Assembly: GCA_002399235.1 (NCBI GenBank)
Contig: DHDH01000038.1
Coordinates: 1-11,777, forward strand
Origin: Firmicutes bacterium UBA4881
GTDB lineage: Bacteria; Bacillota; DTU065
Length of the DNA: 11,777 nt
Direction of reading: 5' to 3'
Below the pieces are notes generated by a model that worked only from the letters and a program-made list of their open reading frames with translations, had not been told where the DNA came from and made no database searches. Position numbers and translations under genes: made by a program. Of this stretch, positions 1 to 6,314 are shown in pieces (position 1 is the first letter of the stretch; the number at the start of each line of letters is the position of its first letter).

Positions 1-190
1 TGGTTACCAATATTTAATTGACTAGGTATTATGAGAGATCTAGAAAGAAAGATACACATTATTATAGATTAGTGGTTTGGCTTGGAGACTAATTCTCTTC
101 TTATGTTACAACAAATTTAAAACTGTAACAGAAGAAGTTTCACTAAACAGTAACATGAAGCAGCTTGGCAAATTATTCGAAACTTAGTAA
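1..190. other. non-coding stretch, no gene recognised
   Basis: No open frame of convincing length or recognisable product is visible on either strand. The longest stop-free run, on the plus strand, is about 39 codons from 68 to 187 and has no start with a ribosome binding site. Several GTTAC/GTAAC words occur, including a 7-bp inverted pair TGTTACA (104-110) and TGTAACA (124-130), but they do not form a convincing terminator. This is probably spacer downstream of the hexosaminidase gene. Confidence 0.5.
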
Positions 191-226
191 AAGAAGGACT
201 ACACCTAAAAAAGGTAAGCCCTTCTT
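191..226 (-). terminator. possible terminator of the GH20 gene
   Basis: AAGAAGG (191-197) pairs with CCTTCTT (220-226), and a short inner stem forms from ACC (203-205) and GGT (213-215). Read on the minus strand, it lies 26-61 bp past the stop codon of the hexosaminidase gene and ends in a short T-rich run (CTTCTTTTAC). The U tract is weak and the inner part imperfect, so this is only a plausible terminator. Confidence 0.4.
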
Positions 227-251
227 GAAAGTCTTAAGATATTAAAACTTA

Positions 252-2264
252 TTAGCGAGCAATTTTAGGGAAGCCCATGGTTTGAACATCAGGTACTTTT
301 GACATTGCAGCAAACTTAGCTAGATCTGCACTTCTTTTTTGCAATAATGTGCGTTGATTTTGGTATCTTTTCTGGATAATGTCTAAGAAGTAGGGCTTAT
401 TTTCTACGTTCCAAAGTCTGACAAATTCCTTTTCGACTCCATCAATTAGAGGGATATAAGCATCAATTTCAGCTTTAGCTTGCAAGAGAAGCTCTGGATT
501 ATTAGTTTCTGCTGCTTCGTTAACAAGTTTAATGACTTTTTCATTCATTATAAGTTTCTGACCAAGGACACCTGATTTATTTGCGCTAAAAGGTAGGGTT
601 TCTAATAAAAAGGCATTTTTGGTTGGTTTAAGGTCCTCTAAAATAGCCATGACACGCTCTTCGACTTTAACTAGAGCTGGGCCACCAGCACGTTTATTAT
701 AATGGTCGAGATCTGTAAAGGGATCGAGGTTAAAGAGTGTGTTACCAGCCTTTTCGTAACGGATATAGGAATGGACATTTGTATCAGCAAGAAGTTGAAT
801 GGCATCTCCAATCTTACTTTGGTCTATACCAAGAAGAGCTTTACTAAAGCGTTTCTTGAGGCTAGAAATATCTGTTTTGCCACCCTTCCAGGCAGATTCA
901 CTAGCAATAGCAACGCCAAACCAGTTAGGCCCAAAGAGTGTTTCGCCATCATCATCCCAGGAAGTTACCAGAATACCTTCAGTACCGAAACGAACACCTT
1001 GTAACGCGTAATCTTTCACATTGTAGAAAGAATGGCTATAGGCAGGGAATAAGTTCATCCAGTTTGAAAGTCCAGGAGCACCCCATTGTCTTAGGCCAGC
1101 ATCCTGAAAAGGTTTTAAACGATTTGGTATACTAGCACTTTCCATATAGTGCCAGTTCACAACTATAGCGTCCTTAGGGATGCGCTCAATAATCTCAGGA
1201 TGATTTAAGGCCATATCGCCCCAAAACATTGCTGTTTTCTCATGTTTTTTAACTATCTCAATAACCTTAAGTAGGTGATTGAGATAAACTTCACTAGTAC
1301 CACCAATTTCTTTAGCTAAAGCACCACTCTTGCCATAAGGTAATTCCCAAACTTCGTCACAATTAATGTGGATATATTCAGAGGTAGAAACTGCAACATA
1401 TTTACCAATTACCTCATCTAAGAACGTATAAACCTCGGGATTGGTAGGGTCTAGCTGGACACTACGACTACCAGGGCTATTAGAGAACTTAGCGAATTCT
1501 GGTATCTCGAGGAAAATGGTATTATGACCAAAGGTTTGGATAGAGGGGACAATCTCTACATGATAATCTTTAGCAAACTCAACTAACTCTTTAAACTCTG
1601 CAACAGTAAAAGTTTCGCCTGGCTTACCAACACCCTCTAGTACATGTAACTCCATGTAAGGAGAAAAGACGTTGAGTTTCAAATCACTCATTATCTTTAT
1701 AATCTGTTTCATATAGGCTAGATTGGTGATAGGGCCACGAGATATATCATCTTGGAAGCCGCGATATTTAATTAACGGATAATCGATAACTTTCGTACCA
1801 ACAGCTACTTTAACACCTTCAACATCATCGAGTAACTGGGTAAGAGTTTTAAGACCCCAATAGCTACCAACAGTAGTTCTACCTAGAACAACGATACGAT
1901 TGTTAGTTACTTCTAATATATAGCCTTCTTCGTTTTCAGGAACTTCCTCTGCTATCTCTAATAGTTCTGGACAATAATATAGATCGGCCACAGTACCAAC
2001 AATTAGTTTTTTATTGGCGTTATTATCAATTTTAAAAGGGCCATTTTCATCAATGAACATCTGTAATCCTTTGTGGTCTGCATTAGGAAGTTCAATTACA
2101 TTTACACTATCAAAGAAGAAATACTCATCATATAGTGTTTCTGTTTTTGTGGGTAATGGTAGGAGTCTTTTTTGTGCTCTTAAGAGATCCAATTCTTCTG
2201 CTTTCATCGTTGTGCCAAGGAAGCAGATAAAAACGGCTAATAGGAAAAATTTAAGCTGCTTCAT
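252..2264 (-). CDS. exported GH20 beta-N-acetylhexosaminidase
   Basis: Probable retaining exo-glycosidase that removes terminal beta-linked GlcNAc/GalNAc residues outside the cytoplasm. I start it at the ATG at 2264 (670 residues) because AAAGGAGGG (2274-2282) sits just upstream and translation then opens with a signal peptide (MKQLKFFLLAVFICFLGTTMKA). An earlier in-frame ATG at 2309 lacks a ribosome binding site. Residues about 30-160 resemble the N-terminal alpha/beta GH20b domain. The TIM barrel begins near YRGFQDDISRG (about 167-177). The hallmark Asp-Glu pair is in HINCDEV (D303-E304), where Glu is the general acid and Asp orients the substrate 2-acetamido group. Later NWHY and SWDDDGE segments fit the aromatic substrate pocket. 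About 170 C-terminal residues form an extra helical region. The usual HxGGDE is HINCDE here, as in some other bacterial branches. It is second in a minus-strand pair with the sugar-binding protein gene. GH20 membership is firm; the exact substrate is not. Confidence 0.88.
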   Translation of the reverse strand: MKQLKFFLLAVFICFLGTTMKAEELDLLRAQKRLLPLPTKTETLYDEYFFFDSVNVIELPNADHKGLQMFIDENGPFKIDNNANKKLIVGTVADLYYCPELLEIAEEVPENEEGYILEVTNNRIVVLGRTTVGSYWGLKTLTQLLDDVEGVKVAVGTKVIDYPLIKYRGFQDDISRGPITNLAYMKQIIKIMSDLKLNVFSPYMELHVLEGVGKPGETFTVAEFKELVEFAKDYHVEIVPSIQTFGHNTIFLEIPEFAKFSNSPGSRSVQLDPTNPEVYTFLDEVIGKYVAVSTSEYIHINCDEVWELPYGKSGALAKEIGGTSEVYLNHLLKVIEIVKKHEKTAMFWGDMALNHPEIIERIPKDAIVVNWHYMESASIPNRLKPFQDAGLRQWGAPGLSNWMNLFPAYSHSFYNVKDYALQGVRFGTEGILVTSWDDDGETLFGPNWFGVAIASESAWKGGKTDISSLKKRFSKALLGIDQSKIGDAIQLLADTNVHSYIRYEKAGNTLFNLDPFTDLDHYNKRAGGPALVKVEERVMAILEDLKPTKNAFLLETLPFSANKSGVLGQKLIMNEKVIKLVNEAAETNNPELLLQAKAEIDAYIPLIDGVEKEFVRLWNVENKPYFLDIIQKRYQNQRTLLQKRSADLAKFAAMSKVPDVQTMGFPKIAR

Positions 2265-2295
2265 GCGGCTACACCCTCCTTTAAAATAGATATTG

Positions 2296-2315
2296 TAAAA
2301 TAGCTTCATAAGCTA
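2296..2315 (-). terminator. intercistronic terminator-like hairpin
   Basis: TAGCTT (2301-2306) and AAGCTA (2310-2315) form a perfect 6-bp stem with a 3-nt loop. On the minus strand it is followed at once by ATTTTAC-type sequence with four U residues. It lies in the 65-bp gap between the binding-protein stop and the hexosaminidase start. The stem is AT-rich and short, so it would at most be a leaky terminator or an mRNA 3'-end stabiliser that lets the upstream gene be expressed more strongly than the enzyme gene. Confidence 0.35.
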
Positions 2316-2329
2316 ATGTTACCGAAAAG

Positions 2330-3616
2330 TTACTTGGTGTATTTGTTAATAAATCTTTTAAACTCAGTTTGTTTTCTACCGAGTTCGTTCGACATTTCCT
2401 TGGCAGCATCTTTAATTGTTTTTTCGGGGTCAGCATTCATTAAAACAGCTGCACTTAAGGCATTTTCTAGAAAACGTTTAGTAACACTTTCGGGCGATAA
2501 CGCATATGCAGGTGCTTTACCTACCATGCCCTGATCTACCAAAACTTGTTTATGGGAACTGGGAATATTCAGATTCAGCAAAGCTTTGTGGTTGGCAGGG
2601 AGAAATATTCCCCCTGGGATACGAGTCATGATTTCATTTGCAACAAGAGACTGAGTTTCTTCACTTAAAAACCATTTAACCCATTCCCAAGAAGCTTTAA
2701 CATCTTGACTTTTTTCGAAAACCATTATACCCATGGTGCCAATGTAAGCAGAACGGTTTAACGAACCATCTGCTTGGGGAGTACCAGGGACCATAGCCAT
2801 TTCCCATTTACCTTTAAGATCAGGTGCGGCTACCTGTAATGTAGCATAGTCAAAGGTAGCACCAATTTGGATAGGTATATCGCCTGTTTTAAAAGTTGTA
2901 AAAGCTGGTTGGAGATCTTTAGGGATTCCATATTTGGTAAATAACTCGACATAGTCTTTAAAAGCTTTGATACCATCAGGTGTATCGATCGCAGATTTTT
3001 TTAGATCTGGTGTATACCAATCACCGTTTCTTTGGAAAAGAAACATAGAATAGTCAGCAGTACTATTGTGGCCGTAAGCTATGGAGAAATTTTTCTTTTT
3101 TGATTGCAGTTTAGGAATTATATTTCTAACTTCGTCCCAAGTATTTGGTACAGCAAGTCCTAAATCTTTCATGATATCGCTACGATAAAAAAGATTAAAA
3201 CTACCGTAGATCATAGGCATTCCGAAAACTGCGTTATAGAAAGAAAGTGAACGCATAAGTCCTGGGAATAATTCTTTGGTTACATTATCGACTTCCTTAC
3301 CAAACCTGGCTTTAAGATCGACCACAGCACCGCGAACCCCAAGGTCAGAAGGTCCAAGACCTCCAGTAAGACCGATGTCGGGGACATCACCAGTAGCAGC
3401 CGCTAACAGGAACTTCTGCTCAAAACTATCCCAAGGTAGAACACTGATTTTAACGGGGATCCCTGTTTTAGAAGTAAATTCTCTGTTTGAGATCTCCTGG
3501 TAAATGTTACACCATTCACCAGCCCAAGCAGCCCAAATTTGCAGAGTTTTTTCTTTTGCCGCAACACCCAACGTTAAGATAAGACAAAGAGCAACAACCA
3601 ACATTTTCTTGTTCAC
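2330..3616 (-). CDS. ABC transporter sugar-binding protein (family 1)
   Basis: Extracytoplasmic solute-binding protein of the family 1 (MalE/UgpB-like) type, which delivers a sugar or oligosaccharide to an ABC permease. The product has 428 residues, the usual length. The GTG start at 3616 is supported by AGGAGGGG (3623-3630) with a 6-nt spacer. The ATG four codons in would be too far from it. A signal peptide covers about residues 1-20 (LCLILTLGVAA then KEK). Recognisable segments are TLQIWAAWAGEW at the mature N-terminus, FTSKTGIPVKIS, AAATGDVPDI, YGSFNLFYRSDI, TWDEVRNIIPKL and WEWVKWFLSEETQ. There is no lipobox: the only early cysteine (C11) is inside the hydrophobic core and preceded by Leu. 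It is first in the minus-strand pair with the GH20 gene and divergent from the GntR/LacI regulator, which suggests an amino-sugar oligosaccharide ligand by context only. No permease genes adjoin it. It is a clear paralogue of the protein at 10474-11754. Confidence 0.88.
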   Translation of the reverse strand: MNKKMLVVALCLILTLGVAAKEKTLQIWAAWAGEWCNIYQEISNREFTSKTGIPVKISVLPWDSFEQKFLLAAATGDVPDIGLTGGLGPSDLGVRGAVVDLKARFGKEVDNVTKELFPGLMRSLSFYNAVFGMPMIYGSFNLFYRSDIMKDLGLAVPNTWDEVRNIIPKLQSKKKNFSIAYGHNSTADYSMFLFQRNGDWYTPDLKKSAIDTPDGIKAFKDYVELFTKYGIPKDLQPAFTTFKTGDIPIQIGATFDYATLQVAAPDLKGKWEMAMVPGTPQADGSLNRSAYIGTMGIMVFEKSQDVKASWEWVKWFLSEETQSLVANEIMTRIPGGIFLPANHKALLNLNIPSSHKQVLVDQGMVGKAPAYALSPESVTKRFLENALSAAVLMNADPEKTIKDAAKEMSNELGRKQTEFKRFINKYTK

Positions 3617-3629
3617 AATAGACCCCTCC

Positions 3630-3748
3630 TGTAGATTTGTGTAGACTCTTAAATCGTCTTCTAGTAACTGTTAATTGTTACTAGGTTTAGATAAAAGATA
3701 AGGAAAATATCAACACCATTATTAATTTGTAGTATTACTTAGTCTACA
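3630..3748. promoter_or_regulatory. cluster of TGTAG(A) half-sites, candidate operators
   Basis: TGTAGA occurs at 3630-3635 and again at 3640-3645, exactly one helical turn apart. TGTAG at 3728-3732 faces CTACA at 3744-3748, forming an inverted pair. The longer words TGTAGACT (3640-3647) and AGTCTACA (3741-3748) are perfect inverse complements about 101 bp apart, a spacing that would suit DNA looping. No other TGTAG or CTACA is present in the remainder of 3617-3915. AraR-type GntR/LacI hybrids bind TTGTNCGNACAA-like sites, so TGTA half-sites fit the family, but the assignment is inferred. Confidence 0.45.
3661..3684. promoter_or_regulatory. 24-bp near-palindrome, candidate operator
   Basis: Perfect 8-bp arms CTAGTAAC (3661-3668) and GTTACTAG (3677-3684) flank an 8-bp centre (TGTTAATT) whose inner TTAA is itself palindromic, so 20 of 24 positions are symmetric. 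It lies about 45-68 bp upstream of the sugar-binding protein start, in the region shared with the divergent regulator. No U tract follows on either strand, which argues against a terminator. It fits a dimeric repressor site, probably for the neighbouring GntR/LacI protein. Confidence 0.5.
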
Positions 3749-3809
3749 TATTTGTCACGAAGATATGATTAATAAACCAATACTTTCGGATCGAGAATAA
3801 TTCTGATAC

Positions 3810-3843
3810 TTGCACTTTGTTATAAATCAAATATACTTATAAT
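3810..3843 (+). promoter_or_regulatory. probable promoter of the GntR/LacI regulator
   Basis: TTGCAC (3810-3815) with a 16-bp spacer leads to TATACT (3832-3837). An overlapping perfect TATAAT (3838-3843) could pair with TTTGTT (3817-3822) at 15 bp. Either choice puts transcription start about 65-75 bp before the ATG at 3916. The two alternatives cannot be separated from sequence alone. Confidence 0.45.
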
Positions 3844-3915
3844 AAAAGGGTTGGGTTAATAATTATAGTTGTGTGTTATGTATTAGCACAGTTTGCAATT
3901 GAAAGGAGTGCTAAG

Positions 3916-5100
3916 ATGGCAAGGAGAGAAGGCAAACCCCGTTATATTAAAGTTAAAGAAGCAATTCTTGAAAAAATAAACAACGGGCACTTGCAAGTTG
4001 GCGATAAAATGCCTGGCGAGAGAAAAGTTGCCGAGGAACTTTCGGTGAGTCAAATGACTGCAAATAGAGCAATTCAAGAGCTGGTTAAAGAAGGATATTT
4101 GGAACGTGAGATGGGTGTAGGTACTTTTGTGGTATCTAAAGAACCAATCCACAAAATATCGCCCCGGGTTAATATTGTTCTTTTTGGTAGTATTGGTGAA
4201 GACGAAGAAGAAGATTCTATGAGTGTGAAGGCTAAAAGTCTCAAAGCAGCAGGATATAGTCATGATTACCAAGTTACTTATTTAACAATGGAGTATTTAT
4301 CTAAGGATATCTTCATGGGTACAACCTTAAGGAGTCTTATGGAGGCAGGTTATGCCTATGGCTGCGAATTCTCCTTTTTAACGGTTCGTTATCCGTATGA
4401 GTTAGAGAACTATTTTGAAAAAGCAGATAGAAACCGCGAGAGTTTCGTTCTAATAAACCCATTAGAAAACTGGAAAGATTGCATTAAAGCTATTGGAGAA
4501 ACTGGATTTCCTATAGTGGCAATTAGTGCACACTGGCCAGATATGGGAGTAAATTATATTGATACAAATAACTATCAGGGTGCCAAGATGGCTATAGAGC
4601 ATCTATATAATCTTGGTCATCGAAAAATCGCCGTTTTTTATGCTTGGCCGGAGACGGCTAACACACAAGAACGTTTAAAAGGCGTTTACGACACCATGAA
4701 AAATCTACATTTAGAAATTGACACAGAAATGTTTTTTGATATTAGGGGTATTGATACTGATTGTATTAGGATGTGTACAGAGGCTATAGGTAGTATGATC
4801 GAAAAAGGGAAACAGCCAACAGCTGTCTTTGCGGCAGGTTTTGAATTAGCTTTAGCTGTTAACTCAGGCCTAAGGCACTTCAACTTAGCTATCCCTAAGG
4901 ACGTTTCCTTAGTAGGTTTTGATGATTCGCCTGCCGGAATTTACATCCAACCACCTCTAACCACAATCAAACAACCTTTTCAAGAAATTGCCAAGAGAGC
5001 AATCTCTCTGCTAATGTCTAAAGCTAAAGATAGAAAGAGTGAGATTATTCCTGTCGAATTAATCATTAGAAGTTCGACTGCCGAAATACTTAAAAAGTAG
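3916..5100 (+). CDS. GntR/LacI hybrid transcriptional regulator (AraR-like)
   Basis: Cytoplasmic ligand-responsive transcription factor, most likely a repressor. The ATG at 3916 (394 residues) is chosen because AAAGGAG (3902-3908) lies 7 nt before it and the product then opens directly into the DNA-binding domain. A GTG at 3871 has no such site. Residues about 8-72 are a GntR winged helix: GERKVAEELSVSQMTANRAI is the helix-turn-helix and EREMGVGTFV the wing. From about residue 84 a LacI-type periplasmic-binding-like sensor follows, with HLYNLGHRKIAVFYA in the middle, VSLVGFDDSP, the PPLTTIKQP segment and a final LIIRSST. This architecture is that of Bacillus subtilis AraR. A short insertion rich in acidic residues (EDEEEDSM) follows the first sensor strand. 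It is divergent from the binding-protein/GH20 pair, separated by about 300 bp with candidate operators, so that pair is its likely target. The ligand is unknown; an amino sugar is guessed from context. Confidence 0.9.
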   Translation: MARREGKPRYIKVKEAILEKINNGHLQVGDKMPGERKVAEELSVSQMTANRAIQELVKEGYLEREMGVGTFVVSKEPIHKISPRVNIVLFGSIGEDEEEDSMSVKAKSLKAAGYSHDYQVTYLTMEYLSKDIFMGTTLRSLMEAGYAYGCEFSFLTVRYPYELENYFEKADRNRESFVLINPLENWKDCIKAIGETGFPIVAISAHWPDMGVNYIDTNNYQGAKMAIEHLYNLGHRKIAVFYAWPETANTQERLKGVYDTMKNLHLEIDTEMFFDIRGIDTDCIRMCTEAIGSMIEKGKQPTAVFAAGFELALAVNSGLRHFNLAIPKDVSLVGFDDSPAGIYIQPPLTTIKQPFQEIAKRAISLLMSKAKDRKSEIIPVELIIRSSTAEILKK

Positions 5101-5212
5101 CTTGTGTTATATAACCCGTATCTTTTTTCATTCAACAAAGCATAATTTAACTCCTGCCAACTAGATGTTTAAACTGCCCGATTTTATTATTAGAGATTGA
5201 ACTTAGAAAATA

Positions 5213-5242
5213 ATCCCTAACCTAACAAAAAGTTAGTTTGGG
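5213..5242 (+). other. imperfect hairpin in the rhodanese leader
   Basis: CTAAC (5222-5226) and GTTAG (5232-5236) pair around an A5 loop. After one mismatch, the flanking TAA/CC and TTTGG bases extend the stem. It ends about 9 nt before the ribosome binding site of the rhodanese gene and has no U tract, so it is not a normal terminator. No convincing -35/-10 pair was found in 5101-5265. A TATTAT at 5185-5190 has only a poor -35. The role of the hairpin is unknown. Confidence 0.3.
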
Positions 5243-5265
5243 ATATGGGTAAAGGAGATTATTGT

Positions 5266-5700
5266 ATGCGAGGGATGAAAAACAGTAGTTTGCAATTGTT
5301 GGCAGTACTTATTTTTTTGCTAATAGCTGCTATAGCTTTAGCGAAGCACAATAAAGTAACTAAGACTAATTCCGAGAGCAATAAGTCATCTATTATTCAA
5401 CTAGGGACCGCTGAGGTAAAGCAGCTAATTGGTGAAATGGGAGATAGGTTATATCTTCTCGATGTTCGCGAATTAAATGAATACAAAGAAGGCCATATAC
5501 TAGGGACGACTCTTATTTCATTAGGAGAATTAGAATCGAGATTAGCTGAACTTAATCCTCAGCAGCCGATTCTAGTTATTTGTCGCTCTGGTATTCGAAG
5601 TAATATTGCTTCCCAATTACTTATTAAAAATGGGTTTAAACAAGTTTATAACTATCAAGGTGGCATGTTAAGCTGGGATGGTAATCTAGTTGTTGAATAA
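5266..5700 (+). CDS. membrane-anchored rhodanese-domain protein
   Basis: Single-domain sulfurtransferase-type protein of 144 residues. The ATG at 5266 is preferred because AAAGGAG (5251-5257) sits 8 nt before it. A frame-extending ATG at 5245 would overlap that site. Residues about 9-26 are a hydrophobic segment (LQLLAVLIFLLIAAIALA) that acts as signal anchor or signal peptide, so the domain is extracytoplasmic. The rhodanese fold spans about 47-141: YLLDVRELNEYKEGHI carries the conserved LDVR (D66) and E-x-x-x-GHI signatures, and VICRSGIRS holds the active-site cysteine C106 in a six-residue loop (CRSGIR). YNYQGGMLSWDG is the usual C-terminal signature (GG-x-x-x-W). All key residues are present, so activity with thiosulfate, polysulfide or persulfide is plausible. 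The real substrate is unknown. The FMN-binding protein gene lies 60 bp downstream with no terminator between, suggesting co-transcription. Confidence 0.88.
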   Translation: MRGMKNSSLQLLAVLIFLLIAAIALAKHNKVTKTNSESNKSSIIQLGTAEVKQLIGEMGDRLYLLDVRELNEYKEGHILGTTLISLGELESRLAELNPQQPILVICRSGIRSNIASQLLIKNGFKQVYNYQGGMLSWDGNLVVE

Positions 5701-5741
5701 ACCTGCCGCTAAGGGGTAGGCTATACACGGAAACTGTTATC

Positions 5742-5754
5742 TAAGGAGATGATC
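5742..5754 (+). promoter_or_regulatory. extended Shine-Dalgarno deciding a GTG start
   Basis: TAAGGAGATGATC matches the full anti-Shine-Dalgarno complement TAAGGAGGTGATC at 12 of 13 positions. It contains an in-frame ATG (5749) that cannot be the start, because it lies inside the ribosome-binding sequence. The next in-frame start, GTG at 5761, is spaced suitably, so it is taken as the start of the FMN-binding protein. Confidence 0.65.
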
Positions 5755-5760
5755 CTCACA

Positions 5761-6219
5761 GTGAACCGTGGTGTTATTTGGCTACTAATCATAGCAGTAG
5801 TAGTTATTGGCCTTTTTCTGCTTATACGACCCCCAAATATGACTGAGCAAAAAGACGAGATTGAAGACAAGATGGAAGAACAAAAAGAAGAGATGGAAGA
5901 ACTTCCTGGTATCAAGCCACTAAATGATGGAACTTATAGTGGTCAGAGCGACAAAGACGATCATAATAACTATGGGTCTATTGAAATTGAAGTCAAAAAT
6001 ACAAAGATATCTGCTGTTAATTACAAAGAGTATACAGACAACGATCAACCCAAAGGAGCCGATTATCCTTATAAACCAGCTCTCGATGCTATGCCAGAAT
6101 TGGAAAAACAGCTTGTGGATAAACAAGACCCAGATAAAGTAGACGATATTGCCGGAGCAACCGGAACTAGTGATAAATTTCGGGTTGCAGCCAAAAGAGC
6201 ATTGGAAAAAGCAAGATAG
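5761..6219 (+). CDS. membrane-anchored FMN-binding domain protein
   Basis: Small extracytoplasmic flavoprotein of 152 residues, related to the FMN-binding domain of NqrC/RnfG and of PplA-type electron-transfer proteins. Residues about 5-22 are a transmembrane anchor (GVIWLLIIAVVVIGLFLL). Residues about 29-48 (EQKDEIEDKMEEQKEEMEEL) are highly charged and probably coiled-coil, acting as a stalk. The domain starts at DGTYSGQS, where Gly-Thr-Tyr is typical, continues through GSIEIEVKNTKISAVNY, and ends with DDIAGATGTSDKF. This last segment matches the flavinylation motif D-x-(S/T/A)-G-A-T, in which the Thr (T134) receives FMN covalently from an ApbE-type transferase. Covalent attachment here is inferred from the motif. 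Only one flavin site is present. It lies 60 bp after the rhodanese gene and ends in a terminator that overlaps its stop codon. The electron donor and acceptor are unknown. Confidence 0.85.
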   Translation: MNRGVIWLLIIAVVVIGLFLLIRPPNMTEQKDEIEDKMEEQKEEMEELPGIKPLNDGTYSGQSDKDDHNNYGSIEIEVKNTKISAVNYKEYTDNDQPKGADYPYKPALDAMPELEKQLVDKQDPDKVDDIAGATGTSDKFRVAAKRALEKAR

Positions 6220-6240
6220 CCCTCTCCAGGGGCTATTTTT
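6217..6240 (+). terminator. intrinsic terminator of the rhodanese/FMN pair
   Basis: TAGCCC (6217-6222) pairs perfectly with GGGCTA (6230-6235) around a short loop and is followed by TTTTT (6236-6240). The stop codon TAG is the first three bases of the stem. This is a good Rho-independent terminator. Confidence 0.85.
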
Positions 6241-6259
6241 ATGTAAAGTAGATTTTGGT

Positions 6260-6314
6260 TAATCTTTCTAGATTAGGTGATTATATGGGTGTGATATTTT
6301 GGAACATGAATTAG
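6260..6314 (+). promoter_or_regulatory. leader hairpin and 9-codon overlapping ORF before the pseudouridine synthase
   Basis: TAATCT (6260-6265) and AGATTA (6270-6275) form a 6-bp stem with loop TTCT, abutting a ribosome-binding-like AGGTGA (6275-6280). Five bases later comes ATG (6285), which reads MGVIFWNMN and stops at 6312-6314, overlapping the annotated TTG start at 6299 in another frame. It may be a coupling leader peptide. Alternatively, it is the true gene start cut off by a one-base error in the TTTT run at 6297-6300. Confidence 0.35.

Noticed and set aside
155..166. ATGAAGCAGCTT repeats, inverted, the first 12 bases of the GH20 gene (2253-2264)
   Set aside because: A 12-base match between two places in an 11.8-kb window is expected by chance several times over, and no flanking similarity extends it.
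68..187. A 39-codon stop-free plus-strand stretch that might be a remnant gene
   Set aside because: It has no start with a ribosome binding site and no recognisable motif, and stop-free runs of this length are common by chance.
702..1135. Plus-strand open frames inside the GH20 gene
   Set aside because: They are antisense shadows of a strongly supported gene, with no ribosome binding site or family resemblance.
3276..3503. Plus-strand open frame inside the sugar-binding-protein gene
   Set aside because: It is an antisense shadow. Its low-complexity composition derives from the coding strand.
3617..3915. A CcpA catabolite-repression (cre) site was looked for in the control region
   Set aside because: No sequence close to the TGWAANCGNTNNCA consensus was seen.
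3883..4272. 129-codon minus-strand open frame antisense to the regulator
   Set aside because: The regulator has clear domain signatures in the other strand. The antisense frame is rich in Phe, Asn and His and has no plausible start.
5106..5115. Palindrome GTTATATAAC after the regulator gene, followed by a T run
   Set aside because: It has no loop space and is AT-only apart from its ends, so it does not form a terminator. I could not assign the regulator gene a terminator.
5920..6142. Small open frames on both strands inside the FMN-binding protein gene
   Set aside because: They overlap a gene with a recognised domain and lack their own start signals.
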